Below, piece by piece: positions 27,322 through 36,212 of a DNA stretch of 64,000 bases (positions are counted from its first letter, which is position 1; every line of letters starts with the position of its first letter). The notes below the pieces were generated by a model. That model saw nothing but the letters and a program-made list of their open reading frames with translations, was not told the origin of the DNA and did no database searches. Position numbers and translations under genes: made by a program. The DNA lies in assembly GCA_963818645.1 (NCBI GenBank), contig CAWFTF010000026.1, positions 6,998-70,997 of the forward strand, read 5' to 3'. Source of the DNA: Gp6-AA40 sp963818645 (GTDB taxonomy: Bacteria > Acidobacteriota > Vicinamibacteria > Vicinamibacterales > UBA2999).

Positions 27322-28056
27322 CTACGGCTTCTTCCCAACCACCAGCAACGAGCTGCCCACCGGCAACGAGACATAGCGTGCGGCTCGTGCCTCCGCGGTG
27401 ACCAACGCCGTCAACAGCGCGTTGACCGGCGCTGACGGCACACTGATGTCCGTGTCGTGCCGATGCGCACGAAACGGCCGAAGCGCGCGCTGCGCCAGCC
27501 TGATTGTCAGCATCAGCGGGAACAGCGTGCCGAAGAGAAACGAGACACGCTCCACGCGGAGACCAGCCTGCATGAAGAGCTCTCGTGCCATCGCCGGAGT
27601 GTATCGCCTGACCTCCCGCCACGACACGGAGTGATCTCCGCGCAGCATCTCGAGTGCGGCCATCGTGACGACGACTGCCCCGCCTGGACGAACGAGGCGG
27701 GCCATTTCGCGAACGACTGCCGCATCCGGCTCGAGACACTGCATGACGTCGAACGACGTCGCGAGGTCGAATGCTCCTGACGCGAACGGCACGTGCGCGG
27801 CGTCGGCGCGAACGACAGCCGCACCAGCGGCACGCGTCATCTTTACGCCGTCATCATTCAGATCGAATCCAACGGCGCGACCGAACCTGCTCAGCAGCCG
27901 GAGGTTATATCCAGTACCGCAACCGCAGTCGATGATTCGGAGATCGCGGCGCCCTGCGCACAGGTCGGAGATGACCGGCGTGACGAACTCGCGGAATCCC
28001 CGGAACCAGAAGTGAGTCGCCTCGGCACGACTCGTCAGCTCGAGCGGGTCGCTCAT
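27322..28056 (-). CDS. Class I SAM-dependent methyltransferase
   Basis: This encodes 244 residues. Motif I is DCGCGTGYNLRLL at about residues 47-59, followed by GFDLNDDG (acidic residue binding the SAM ribose), DAAHVPF, FDLATSFDVMQCL and RLVRPGGAVVVTM. This is the order of a Methyltransf_11/25 Rossmann fold. The C-terminus has a hydrophobic, possibly membrane-associated segment (VSFLFGTLFPLMLTIRLAQ). Its start overlaps the Slt-type transglycosylase by 4 bases, placing it last in a four-gene operon. The acceptor substrate is unknown; a lipid or quinone-like molecule is possible from the hydrophobic tail. Confidence 0.88.
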   Translation of the reverse strand: MSDPLELTSRAEATHFWFRGFREFVTPVISDLCAGRRDLRIIDCGCGTGYNLRLLSRFGRAVGFDLNDDGVKMTRAAGAAVVRADAAHVPFASGAFDLATSFDVMQCLEPDAAVVREMARLVRPGGAVVVTMAALEMLRGDHSVSWREVRRYTPAMARELFMQAGLRVERVSFLFGTLFPLMLTIRLAQRALRPFRAHRHDTDISVPSAPVNALLTALVTAEARAARYVSLPVGSSLLVVGKKP

Positions 28057-30269
28057 CGAGCCGCAGTCGGCCTTGGGTTGGGTGTGAGCAGGCCAGTGCC
28101 GTACAGTCGCCGGTAGTCTTCCGTCGTTCCGAGAATTCGTTTCACGTAGTTCTGTGTTTCAGGGAATGGGATGCTGTCGATGAATTCGTCCGCAGGCAGA
28201 TTGGGCGCGTCCTTGAGCCATTCGGCGACCCGCCCGTCACCCGCGTTGTAGCTGGCGAGCGCGTAGTGAATGCCGCCGAACTTGTCGACGAGATCCTTGA
28301 AGTGCTGGATGCCGATCCGCACGTTGGTTTCGGGTTGAGAGAGCGATGCCGTCGTAAAGGGCCGAATGCCCATCTTGCGCGCGTACATCCGGCCGGTGCT
28401 GGGCATGACCTGCATCAATCCGCGTGCGTTCGCCGACGACCGGATTTCAGCCGTGAACGTGGATTCCTGCGCCATCAGTGCTGAGACGAGATATGGATCC
28501 AGGCTCATCGGCTTGGAATACTTCTCAATCAGATCCCAGTAGTCGAGCGGGAAGATGATGCGAAGCACTTCAGGCGGGAGCGTCTGCCCTTCTTCGGCAA
28601 GGAACTGTGGATACGCGCGCCGCATCGCGGTGATCGAGCCGCGAAGCGCAGCGAAGCGTTCGTCGGCTCGCAGTTGCTGCGCCTGCTGCGCCCGAATCCA
28701 GGCTGACGTTGCCTGCAGCGCCGGCGAATCGCCCCACGTGCGCTGTGCGAAATGGACTTCCCTCAACGCATCGTCGTACAGTCCAGCCGTCATGAGGGCG
28801 CGCATCAGCGATTCCGTCGGAGGTGCCGCCGCAGCCTGCACGGGTGATGCAGTCGAGCGCGCGATCGGGGGAATCGCAGATGCGCCGGCATCCTTGCGCG
28901 ACGCAAGCAAACGCGACGCGAGGCGGCCGTAGTACGAGTTGCCGTAGTCGATCACGGCGAGACGGTAGCGAGCCGCTGCGCCAGGGGCGTCTCCTACGCG
29001 ATCGCGAGCGCGACCAGACCAATAGATCCACCCTGGGCGATAGTCTGCACGGGGGAACGTCACCGCCGCCGACTCGAACACCTTGATCGTGTCGGAAAAC
29101 TTCTGCTGTCGATACGCTTCCCAGCCGACCTTCCATGCCGCACGCTCTGCGTATCGATGCTTCGGGAATAAATCGAGCAACTCGCGAAACACACGGTCCG
29201 CTTCGTCGTCCTGGTCGTCGATGACGTAGAACGAGGCCAGGTCGTCGAGGGTTTCGGCCGCCCACTGCGAGTCCGGGTGATCCTTGACCAGCGAGCGTGA
29301 GAGACTGACGTACGTCGAGCGATCGCCCATGCCCCGCACGGCGCTCAGGTCGTAATAGCGCGCCTCGGGCTCCTTCGAACCCTCTTCGAGATACGTCTTC
29401 AATCGCTCGTGCGCGGCCTTGTGCCGGCCAAGGTGATAGTCACACTCGGCGAGATGCAATGTGATGCGTCCGCGATCCTCAGCCGGAACAATCGAAAGGA
29501 GCGGCTCGAACGCCACGCGCGCTTCTGCCCAGCGTCGCCCCGCAAACAGACGTTCGGCGCGTGCGAGCTCATCGCCAACTGGTCCACCCGCTCCGACTAT
29601 TACTTGAAGTCGATCGAGTCCCGTCTTCGCGTCAGCCGCGCGCCCACTGAGCGGAAAGCCGTAGTAGACCTTGCGATACGCCTCGATGGCATGGTCGCGG
29701 TGGTCGAGAGCTTCCTCCGCCTGGCCGAGCAGCATCCAGACGTCTTCGGACGCACCCTTCGCATCCGCCGTGATCGTGCGAAGAAACTGCTCTGCGCGTG
29801 CGGGATCGGGACGCGCGATCATGACCTCTGCGAGCTTCAACCTGGCGGTATCCTTCAGCGCACCGTCCTGCACGTTCGCCACTAACGGCGTCAACACGGC
29901 ATCGGCTTCGGCAAAGCGCGACAGACCCTGCAGCGCCGTTGCCTGGTAGTACTTCGCGTAGTCGGCGAGGCGCGTCTCCGCAAGCTCTCGACGGCTCACC
30001 AGGGCGAGACCGGTGGCGTATTCGCCGTCGGTGACGGCCTTCACACCACGCGCGAGGCTCGCGTACGAATCCTTCGACGCAGCACTCGCGGTTGTCGCGG
30101 CGGGTACGAACCAATACTGTGCGACCTCTTTGGGAAGCGGTGGATGGTCAGTCGCAACCAGCGCCACCGGAGCAGGTGGTATGAGAGAGACTTCGATCGG
30201 CTGCTGCGCGACGAGATACGGAATCGACCCACCGATGAGGACGAGCAGGACGACAGCGAGCTTCTTCAT
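28053..30269 (-). CDS. Soluble lytic transglycosylase (Slt70-like) with TPR/solenoid N-domain
   Basis: This encodes 738 residues from ATG at 30269. The frame stays open further upstream, but that part is the reverse of the GAF gene's end and no signal would then be N-terminal. Signal peptide MKKLAVVLLVLIGGSIPYLV. A long alpha-helical solenoid (about 60-550) contains TPR-like units (AEQFLRTITADAKG, LLDLFPKHRYAERAAWKVGW). The C-terminal SLT domain at about 590-720 has ALMAQESTFTAEIRS (catalytic Glu), SSANARGLMQVMPSTG and ALASYNAGDGRVAEWL. It cleaves glycan strands to 1,6-anhydro-muropeptides in the periplasm. ATGA overlaps on both sides place it firmly inside the operon. Confidence 0.93.
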   Translation of the reverse strand: MKKLAVVLLVLIGGSIPYLVAQQPIEVSLIPPAPVALVATDHPPLPKEVAQYWFVPAATTASAASKDSYASLARGVKAVTDGEYATGLALVSRRELAETRLADYAKYYQATALQGLSRFAEADAVLTPLVANVQDGALKDTARLKLAEVMIARPDPARAEQFLRTITADAKGASEDVWMLLGQAEEALDHRDHAIEAYRKVYYGFPLSGRAADAKTGLDRLQVIVGAGGPVGDELARAERLFAGRRWAEARVAFEPLLSIVPAEDRGRITLHLAECDYHLGRHKAAHERLKTYLEEGSKEPEARYYDLSAVRGMGDRSTYVSLSRSLVKDHPDSQWAAETLDDLASFYVIDDQDDEADRVFRELLDLFPKHRYAERAAWKVGWEAYRQQKFSDTIKVFESAAVTFPRADYRPGWIYWSGRARDRVGDAPGAAARYRLAVIDYGNSYYGRLASRLLASRKDAGASAIPPIARSTASPVQAAAAPPTESLMRALMTAGLYDDALREVHFAQRTWGDSPALQATSAWIRAQQAQQLRADERFAALRGSITAMRRAYPQFLAEEGQTLPPEVLRIIFPLDYWDLIEKYSKPMSLDPYLVSALMAQESTFTAEIRSSANARGLMQVMPSTGRMYARKMGIRPFTTASLSQPETNVRIGIQHFKDLVDKFGGIHYALASYNAGDGRVAEWLKDAPNLPADEFIDSIPFPETQNYVKRILGTTEDYRRLYGTGLLTPNPRPTAAR

Positions 30270-31168
30270 TCCCGTGAAGAGCGTGCGCCCCCGCCGCGCG
30301 GCATCCATAGGGCCGCCGCCTGACGGACCGTCATCGCCTCCAACACGCGGCCGGCGTGCTTCGTCATCGCGTGGATCGTATCCAGCCATTCGGGGTCTTC
30401 TGGTCTATCGGTCCGTGCCGCGTCTGCATACAGCACCGCAATAATTGACCCGCCAACCTGTACCGGCAGCGCCAGTGCATCCCGTGGACCATCGGCCTGG
30501 GCAAATGCCGGTAAGCGTGTGGCGTCGCCATTTCTGTGCTGCTGGCCTGCGCCCAATCGAACCGCTCGTCCAACAACATCTGATTCAGCCGGAGCGAAAT
30601 CGGAACCGACGATCGGCTGCTCTGCCGGGAAGCCCAACGCGCGCCAGCCGCGCAGCTTCCCCGCGTTTACAAGAAATACGGCCGTGCGGCCGGTTTCCTG
30701 ACAGGCGGACTGAGCGAGCTGCTCGAGGATGTCCCCCAGCGACGTCGCATCATCGAGTGTGCGGAACGCCGACATCAGCCGGGCAGTGTGCTCGAGCCTG
30801 CGTCGGAGACTCTGCAGTTCTCGCGAGACAGGCTCAGAATCCCCGCGCGCCTCCAGGGTTCGGCGTGCGAGATCGACCTCATCGCGGACTTCGGCGAGCA
30901 TCCGTTCGAGTCCTGCGATCTGTCGCGCGAGGTCCTCTCGCTCTCGTGCGAACGCTTCACCTTCAGCGGCAAGCTGCTGCTCCGCTTCCGACCGCGCGGT
31001 TGCGGCTGTTCGCTCGGTCGCTTCGGCGAGCGCACGCCGGTGTTCGTCTGCAACTACACGCAGAATGTCAGATGTCGATGCGCTCAGATCGGTTTCGAGT
31101 TGTCCGCTGAGGCTGACGCGGATCCGGTCGAACGCCGCACGGATGCAGTCGTCGAGCGTCGCTGACAC
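30266..31168 (-). CDS. Coiled-coil plus GAF domain protein
   Basis: This encodes 300 residues, no signal or membrane segment. Helical N-part (1-60), strong coiled coil at about 55-135 (ARSEAEQQLAAEGEAFAREREDLARQI, in pieces, and LQSLRRRLEHTARLM), then a GAF domain at about 140-285 (LGDILEQLAQSACQETGRTAV, GRAVRLGAGQQ, ALALPVQVGGSIIAVLYAD). No catalytic output domain follows, so it is a small-molecule or redox-sensing scaffold. It lies 3 bases after the coiled-coil/RodZ-like gene and overlaps slt by 4 bases. Confidence 0.85.
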   Translation of the reverse strand: MSATLDDCIRAAFDRIRVSLSGQLETDLSASTSDILRVVADEHRRALAEATERTAATARSEAEQQLAAEGEAFAREREDLARQIAGLERMLAEVRDEVDLARRTLEARGDSEPVSRELQSLRRRLEHTARLMSAFRTLDDATSLGDILEQLAQSACQETGRTAVFLVNAGKLRGWRALGFPAEQPIVGSDFAPAESDVVGRAVRLGAGQQHRNGDATRLPAFAQADGPRDALALPVQVGGSIIAVLYADAARTDRPEDPEWLDTIHAMTKHAGRVLEAMTVRQAAALWMPRGGGARSSRE

Positions 31169-31171
31169 GCT

Positions 31172-33094
31172 CTACCTGAAGACCTGGTTGAGTCTCGCTT
31201 CGCTGACGAAGCGTGCTTGCCGAACTTTCCACTGCCCCTCCCCCAGCACCCACACCTGGGAAATCGGAGAAACGTGGGGCGACGGCTGAGACGTCGATTG
31301 CTCAGTCATGACAGCCGTTAGCACCGCCGTGTCGGCTGCAATCTGGACGCTCACGCGATCGAGCGCTCTCGTGACATCTGGGAGACCAGGCGGAAAGCGT
31401 TCGTCAGGACGTCTCTCGTCGGCAAGCAGCAGATTGTCGGTAGACAGTGCCGCCATCGCGTTACGGTCCTGACGATGATAGGCGTCCAGCCACTGCCGCG
31501 CGATGGCCACCACGACGGTCGCTGGTGAAACCGCCACGGGCGCCGACGAATTCGCGGGCGCACTCAACTCATTGACGACGCCCGGTGGTGCCGGAGGCTG
31601 GCTGGATGCGATCGCATTTGCCGGCGGCGCGGCCGGTGCAGGCATCGGCGGGGCTGGCGGATTTGCTGCCGGCGCCGCGTTCGCCGACGCAGTGGTCGTC
31701 GGCATCGGAATCGATGGCGCCAGCGCCGGAGCCGCCGATGCGATCGGCGGCGCCGGACGCGTATTTGCCGGCGCTGACGGGACCGGCTTCGCAGGCTGAG
31801 GCGCGGGGGCCGGTTGCGGAGTCTCTGGTGTCTCGGCGTTGAACTGGCGAGTCACAGGCTGACCACTCCGGCCGAGCAGCTGTTTCTGACCGCGGTTCAA
31901 CGAGAAGAGAAGGGCACCACCGTCTCCCACTCGAAGCGAGATGCTCTTCACTGCCGAGAGGTCGATGACCTGACCTGCGGAAAGCGTGCGACCATCATCG
32001 GTTCTGCCATCGATCGTCGTTCTCACCCAGACATCGCGAACGGCTTCAGCCACAAGAAACAGACCTGCATCAAGCGACGACAGACCTGCGGCATCAGCAG
32101 ACGGCGCAGGTGGCGTCGCTGCGTTGTCGGCGGAGCCAGGCTGTGGTGTTGGACGTGCGACCGCAGAGGGCGCAGTCGTTGTCGCGCCTTCTGATGCGAT
32201 TGCAGGTCCGCTCGCTCCAGAGTATCGATTGGACAGCCACCAGAACGTGATACCCGCCACGACGACACCGATTCCAACGCATGCGGCGACGAACGCACTG
32301 ATTCGTCTCCTGGCCTGAACCGGAACGGCATCGCTCGGAAATTGCGACGACAGCAAGACGGTCGCGGCGGCCTCATTCAACTCCGGAATCTCCATCGACT
32401 CCTGGAATTCGGCGAGCGTCGAGATTTCGGGTGCCGGTGCCGGTGGCGATGGCCGCGGCAACGGCGTCGGTGTTGGCGTCGGCGTTGGCGTTGGCGTTGG
32501 CGTCGAAAACGTTGGAGGTGCGCTCGCTGCGGGCGCGATCGACGAGCTTGCGATCGCTGACGCCGGCAACGTTGACGATACCCGCACTGATTGCGATCGT
32601 GGCGATGGTGGCGCCGCAATCTGCCGCAACTGCGGCACGGCCTGAAGCGGAAGCGTTCTCGCGTCTTCCGCGAGCGCGCTCATATCCTCCTGGACTTCGT
32701 TGAGGATCTCTTTGACCGCATCCTCGGGCGCAAACGCGACAACTGCTCCTTCGAGCAACGCCGGCTGGCGGTCGTCGGGCGTGATTCCGGCTTTATTCAG
32801 CAGCGTGGCGCGATCAATTTTCGGGGTCGCGTCACCGAGTGCGGCCTGCACCTGCGCAGAGAGAACGAGCAGTTCCCTCCGGGCTTCCAGAATGATCTTT
32901 CGAACGTCGCGTCGAGCCGCGGTGACGATCTCCATCGCCTCGCGTTCGGCCGACCCGCGTACTTCGTCCCTCAATCTGGCGAGTTCGTCGGCCTGGGCAA
33001 TCCAGGCGTCGCGCCGTAGTCGGTAGCGCTCAATGAGATCTGGAACAGGTGTGGTCCCGGTGTGAGATTGCGGCTGGTCGGTCTGTCCCGCCAT
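31172..33094 (-). CDS. Multi-domain envelope protein: coiled coil, Pro-Thr linker, membrane helix, RodZ C-like domain, NTF2-like domain
   Basis: This encodes 640 residues. 1-150: cytoplasmic coiled coil of DivIVA flavour (RDEVRGSAEREAMEIVTAARRD, in pieces). About 190-215: (Pro-Thr)n linker written by a GTTGGC/GTCGGC hexamer repeat at 32462-32505. About 262-284: single membrane helix (ISAFVAACVGIGVVVAGITF). About 330-420: a DUF4115/RodZ C-terminal-like beta domain (LFLVAEAVRDVWVRTTIDG, ISLRVGDGGALLFSLNRG, QLLGRSG). Then an Ala/Pro-rich linker of about 100 residues, and a final SnoaL/NTF2-like domain (ARQWLDAYHRQDRNAMAAL, WVLGEGQWKVRQARFV). No helix-turn-helix is present, unlike RodZ. It heads the GAF-slt-methyltransferase operon, suggesting a cell-shape or wall-synthesis scaffold. 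Domain calls by eye. Confidence 0.75.
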   Translation of the reverse strand: MAGQTDQPQSHTGTTPVPDLIERYRLRRDAWIAQADELARLRDEVRGSAEREAMEIVTAARRDVRKIILEARRELLVLSAQVQAALGDATPKIDRATLLNKAGITPDDRQPALLEGAVVAFAPEDAVKEILNEVQEDMSALAEDARTLPLQAVPQLRQIAAPPSPRSQSVRVSSTLPASAIASSSIAPAASAPPTFSTPTPTPTPTPTPTPLPRPSPPAPAPEISTLAEFQESMEIPELNEAAATVLLSSQFPSDAVPVQARRRISAFVAACVGIGVVVAGITFWWLSNRYSGASGPAIASEGATTTAPSAVARPTPQPGSADNAATPPAPSADAAGLSSLDAGLFLVAEAVRDVWVRTTIDGRTDDGRTLSAGQVIDLSAVKSISLRVGDGGALLFSLNRGQKQLLGRSGQPVTRQFNAETPETPQPAPAPQPAKPVPSAPANTRPAPPIASAAPALAPSIPMPTTTASANAAPAANPPAPPMPAPAAPPANAIASSQPPAPPGVVNELSAPANSSAPVAVSPATVVVAIARQWLDAYHRQDRNAMAALSTDNLLLADERRPDERFPPGLPDVTRALDRVSVQIAADTAVLTAVMTEQSTSQPSPHVSPISQVWVLGEGQWKVRQARFVSEARLNQVFR

Positions 33095-33248
33095 GAGCTA
33101 TCAACTTCCCCTGTATTTTGAACTTTGCGGTGATATTGATTGTGCGCCGACACCTTCTGAATGTCGAGAGGGGAATTGGGGCTTTCCCCCCAGAGCAACC
33201 TCGTCAATCTCGCCGACGTGTCAGGCGACGTAGGTATGCTGGTGCCAG

Positions 33249-33410
33249 ATGCAAAGGGCGCTCGCCGGTCTCATCGTCGCCGCGGCTCTGGCCGTGAGTG
33301 CTAGTGGTGCGACGTTCCTCGGGATTGACGCCTGGAAGATCGTACTCGCCGCGGCCGGCGCGGTCATCTTTGTGATGGGCGCTGAACGGCGGCAGCGGGG
33401 CGGCCGGTAA
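33249..33410 (+). CDS. Small two-helix membrane protein (53 residues)
   Basis: ATG at 33249, stop TAA at 33408-33410. The chain is almost wholly two hydrophobic helices, RALAGLIVAAALAVSAS and WKIVLAAAGAVIFVMG, joined by GATFLGIDA and ended by the basic tail AERRQRGGR. Charged tail, good codon usage and hydrophobic periodicity support a real small protein. The ribosome site is poor and no homolog is recalled. It lies between two minus-strand genes. No other gene fits the 33095-33459 gap; the remainder holds the divergent leader of the neighbouring operon. Confidence 0.55.
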   Translation: MQRALAGLIVAAALAVSASGATFLGIDAWKIVLAAAGAVIFVMGAERRQRGGR

Positions 33411-33459
33411 CGGCCACCCCCATCCATTCTGCAGGTCGCAGGCAGGTCGAGTGAGCCGA

Positions 33460-34095
33460 TCAGACTTCCGCGAAGTGATGACGCACGGCGTAGCGTACGA
33501 GACCTGCCGTGCCGTGTATATCGAGCTTGCGCATCAAGCGCGTGCGGTGAGAGTCCGCGGTCTTGGCACTGACGCCGAGGATCGTGGCGCACTCCTTGGT
33601 CGAGTAGCCTTCGGCGATGAGTTTGAGTATCTGACGCTCGCGCACGCTGAGTAGCTCGTCGAAAGGTGTAGTCGACTGCGACCGAACGGCGTCGACCACA
33701 ACTCCCGAGACGCCCGGGCTCAGATAGAAGCCTCCGGCCGCCACGTCGTTCAATGCCTGCAGCAGTTCGACGACCGACTGCGACTTCAGCACATACCCTT
33801 TGATGCCGGCACGCATCGCGGCGAGGACGGAGTCCCCTCCGGCGTGCCGCGACAGCAGAATCGATAGCGTGCGAGGCGACAGTTTGCGCATCTCTTGCGC
33901 GGTCTCGAGGCCGTTCATGATCGGCATGCTCATGTCGAGCACCGCGATGTCCGGCTGGTGGCTCGACGCCTGCGCGAGCGCTTCCTGGCCGTTCGACGCT
34001 TCGGCGACCACAGTGAAACCGCCGCGCGAGATCAGGATGCCGATCCCCTCGCGCACGAGCGCGTGATCGTCAGCGATAAGCACTCGATTGAACAT
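33460..34095 (-). CDS. LuxR/NarL-family response regulator (orphan)
   Basis: This encodes 211 residues. Receiver: D9-D10, phospho-acceptor D54 in AVLDMSMP, LLSRHA (Ser in place of the usual Thr), conserved Lys in VLKSQS. LuxR-type helix-turn-helix at about 145-205 (LSVRERQILKLIAEGYSTKEC, in pieces, and KTADSHRTRLMRKLDIHGTA). It closely resembles the regulator at 37533-38165, including MxKLDIH-TAGLVRYA, so the two are paralogs. No kinase is adjacent; the cytosolic kinase at 36590 could serve both. The 240 bases upstream (34096-34336) hold nothing I recognise. Confidence 0.92.
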   Translation of the reverse strand: MFNRVLIADDHALVREGIGILISRGGFTVVAEASNGQEALAQASSHQPDIAVLDMSMPIMNGLETAQEMRKLSPRTLSILLSRHAGGDSVLAAMRAGIKGYVLKSQSVVELLQALNDVAAGGFYLSPGVSGVVVDAVRSQSTTPFDELLSVRERQILKLIAEGYSTKECATILGVSAKTADSHRTRLMRKLDIHGTAGLVRYAVRHHFAEV

Positions 34096-34336
34096 TTGGC
34101 CTCCCGTGAGCCGCGACCGTATCCGGCACCACTTCGTCGCGCCGGTTCGCAGTGTTGATGTGCAACCTCTGCAACCTCGGGGCCACCGAGTCTCATTTGC
34201 GGTGTTTGCCTCTCGCCCTCGCCAGAATAGGCCCTACGCGGTTTTCAAAGCCTGACGCGCGACATTCGTCAGCTGCCGCTGAGCAGATGTGGCGAAAACG
34301 CTCGCAACATTTACAAATGGACCTCGGCCATTGTCC

Positions 34337-34864
34337 TTATTGCCGAGTGCCTGAAGACTCACCGAGCGAGGCAGGGCCGAGAAAGCTCTCGATATTTCCT
34401 TTAGTACCACCATGTTCCCAGAGCTTGTGGTACACGCTCACGAGGCTGTCGCGCGTAACGACGCGCATCGCGATCTGATTCGCCAGCTTCTCCGTCTGGA
34501 GATACGGGTGGTGCGTGAACACCCACACGTGGCCGAGCTCGTGGGCCATTGCCGCATCCAGTTCTTCATCGCTCAGACGCTCGAGGAATCCATCCTCGAT
34601 CGCGAGCCGGAAGGGCTCGCCCGAATCGAGTGGGGCTTCAACGGACACAACCAGCGCGACCTGCGGCTCGATCGAGACATCCACATCCTGAGGTATTCCG
34701 AGCTCGCCTCGAAGACGATCGACGACATGCTGAAGACGCTCGGCGACGAGAGCGGACGGTTCTCCCGCGGGTGCGGCAGCAAGCGCGAGCGTGAAGAGGA
34801 AGAGCAAATAGGTCGACGACAACGCGACCCATGAGAGCGGCTGAACAACACGAGTTCTCGGCAA
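34337..34864 (-). CDS. Small exported M48-like zinc metalloprotease
   Basis: This encodes 175 residues. A hydrophobic signal/anchor lies at about 12-31 (SWVALSSTYLLFLFTLALAA). The zinc motif is HELGH at residues 108-112, with a plausible third ligand Glu125 in QTEKLANQIA. LEIPDVDV-type beta strands precede it. The order (short beta part, DEELDAAMAHELGHVW, then an E-x-x-A-N helix) follows the M48/HtpX core. The chain is much shorter than usual M48 enzymes and lacks their C-terminal part, so it is a minimal version. It is a lone minus-strand gene; 34865-35144 upstream shows no other gene. Confidence 0.75.
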   Translation of the reverse strand: MPRTRVVQPLSWVALSSTYLLFLFTLALAAAPAGEPSALVAERLQHVVDRLRGELGIPQDVDVSIEPQVALVVSVEAPLDSGEPFRLAIEDGFLERLSDEELDAAMAHELGHVWVFTHHPYLQTEKLANQIAMRVVTRDSLVSVYHKLWEHGGTKGNIESFLGPASLGESSGTRQ

Positions 34865-35144
34865 TTCGGTTTGCCCTGTATTGCGTTGAGTTGTGGTGGA
34901 AGCGGCATAAGGATAACACCCGCCCGGGTCGTACGGTGAAATCCGTAACGCCTTTTTTTCATGCGATTTTGCGCGCCTGTCGATGCGAAAAGGAAGTGCG
35001 TATTAGTTACGTTCCCACTCACGAGCTCGCCCAAACTGATCCGATAGCTTTGGACTCAAAACGTCTAAGCAAATCGTGAAATCCACAGCATTCTCTTCGT
35101 GGCATGTCCTTCGCTATCTGCCCTGCCAAAGGAGAACTTGGACC

Positions 35145-35579
35145 ATGCCCAGCAAATACATTCGAATTGTTCCGGTTTTTGGCCTGTTGACGGCCTTCAC
35201 GCTGATGGTCGGTTCGGCTTCTGCACAGGTGGCGGATCAACCTCGACCCCAGCCAGGAGCGCCGGCGGCGCAGGCGCCGGACCAGCCTCGGCCACAGCCG
35301 TCGCCGAGCCCGTCTGCCGCGCAGGCAAAGCCCGAGGAGCAGACCGCGCGCGGTGAGCTCTCGAGCATAGACGCCACTGCGAAGATGCTGACGATCAAGC
35401 CGACCGCTGGCGCCGAGCAGAAGTTCCAGTACAACGACAGCACCAAGGTGACCGGCGCGCGCGGCGGTGTCGCCGGACTCGCCACGGAGAACGGCAAACA
35501 GGTGACCGTGCACTTCAAGAACGAAGGCGCGAACCGCGTTGCGACGGAAATCGAAGTTCAGGCCGACGAGAAGAAGTAA
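35145..35579 (+). CDS. Exported small beta protein, paralog of the next gene
   Basis: This encodes 144 residues from ATG at 35145, which follows AGGAGA at about 35130. Signal peptide (RIVPVFGLLTAFTLMVGSASA), then a Pro/Gln/Ala-rich linker with a DQPRPQP repeat seen twice, then a compact beta domain of about 75 residues (GELSSIDATAKMLTIKPT, KFQYNDSTKVTGA, GKQVTVHFKNEGANRVATEI). The domain resembles small DUF5666-type OB-like exported domains. The same beta layout recurs in the gene 73 bases downstream, so the pair arose by duplication. Function unknown. Confidence 0.8.
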   Translation: MPSKYIRIVPVFGLLTAFTLMVGSASAQVADQPRPQPGAPAAQAPDQPRPQPSPSPSAAQAKPEEQTARGELSSIDATAKMLTIKPTAGAEQKFQYNDSTKVTGARGGVAGLATENGKQVTVHFKNEGANRVATEIEVQADEKK

Positions 35580-35591
35580 GCGTAGCCAGAT

Positions 35592-35622
35592 CGGAGGTCG
35601 GGGGTCTCGGCCCCCGACTCCG
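35592..35622 (+). terminator. Strong GC hairpin, possible terminator
   Basis: GTCGGGGG (35597-35604) pairs perfectly with CCCCCGAC (35611-35618) around a 6-base loop, extended by CGGA/TCCG with one bulged G. It lies just after the stop of the first paralog. The following ATTCCTT is only a weak T-tract, so it could be an mRNA-stabilising stem or an attenuator rather than a full terminator. Confidence 0.55.
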
Positions 35623-35652
35623 ATTCCTTCACGCCATCAAGGAGGTGACGTC

Positions 35653-36036
35653 ATGAGGACGCGCGCATCGCGTTTCTCGACGCTCTGTCTGCTCCTCCCT
35701 CTCGCTCTCGCGGCCGCGTGCGCTCGAACCGAGTCGCCCGCGACCTCGCGTGACGGGACGGTAATTGAGTCGCCTCGGGCGGGAGATCGGGACAAGAGTT
35801 CGCTCGTGCTTGCAGGACAGCTCCGAACGGTTAATCCCGAGAGACGGACGTTGTTCGTTGCGTTCGGTGACGACCTCTACGAGTTCGCCTATACCGACGA
35901 CACCCAGGTCGTCGGAGGAACGACCAAGACCAACGCGCAAGGTCTCACGGGTAACAGGGGGAACGAGGTCACGATCCACTATCGGGAGAACAGATTTACG
36001 TCGACGAAAACGGCCGTGAGGATCGAGATTCAGTGA
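35653..36036 (+). CDS. Small lipoprotein, paralog of the preceding gene
   Basis: This encodes 127 residues. ATG at 35653 follows AAGGAGGTGA. A lipobox, LALAAAC, near residues 17-23 predicts a lipid-anchored Cys23. The mature domain repeats the beta pattern of the upstream paralog: GQLRTVNPERRTLFVAFG, YEFAYTDDTQVVGG, GNEVTIHYRENRFTSTKTAV, ending in RIEIQ. One copy is free in the periplasm and this one membrane-tethered. No catalytic residues are recognisable; a binding role is possible. Confidence 0.82.
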   Translation: MRTRASRFSTLCLLLPLALAAACARTESPATSRDGTVIESPRAGDRDKSSLVLAGQLRTVNPERRTLFVAFGDDLYEFAYTDDTQVVGGTTKTNAQGLTGNRGNEVTIHYRENRFTSTKTAVRIEIQ

Positions 36037-36212
36037 CGTGAACGATACACGCCGCCCGCCGCGCCCTGACGCTGGCGGCGCATCTGCTCTCATCCCGCCT
36101 GGCACCTGCTCGAAGCCGCTTACCTCGACCGTTCTGAATCCGGCCACGTTGAGTTGGCGCGGTTCCTGCTCCGCGATATCGCGTGGTGAATTCGATGGTC
36201 CCCCCGTGTCAG

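Noticed and set aside
33221..33592. Minus-strand open frame of 123 residues
   Set aside because: It overlaps both the regulator and the small membrane protein and is arginine-rich shadow sequence.
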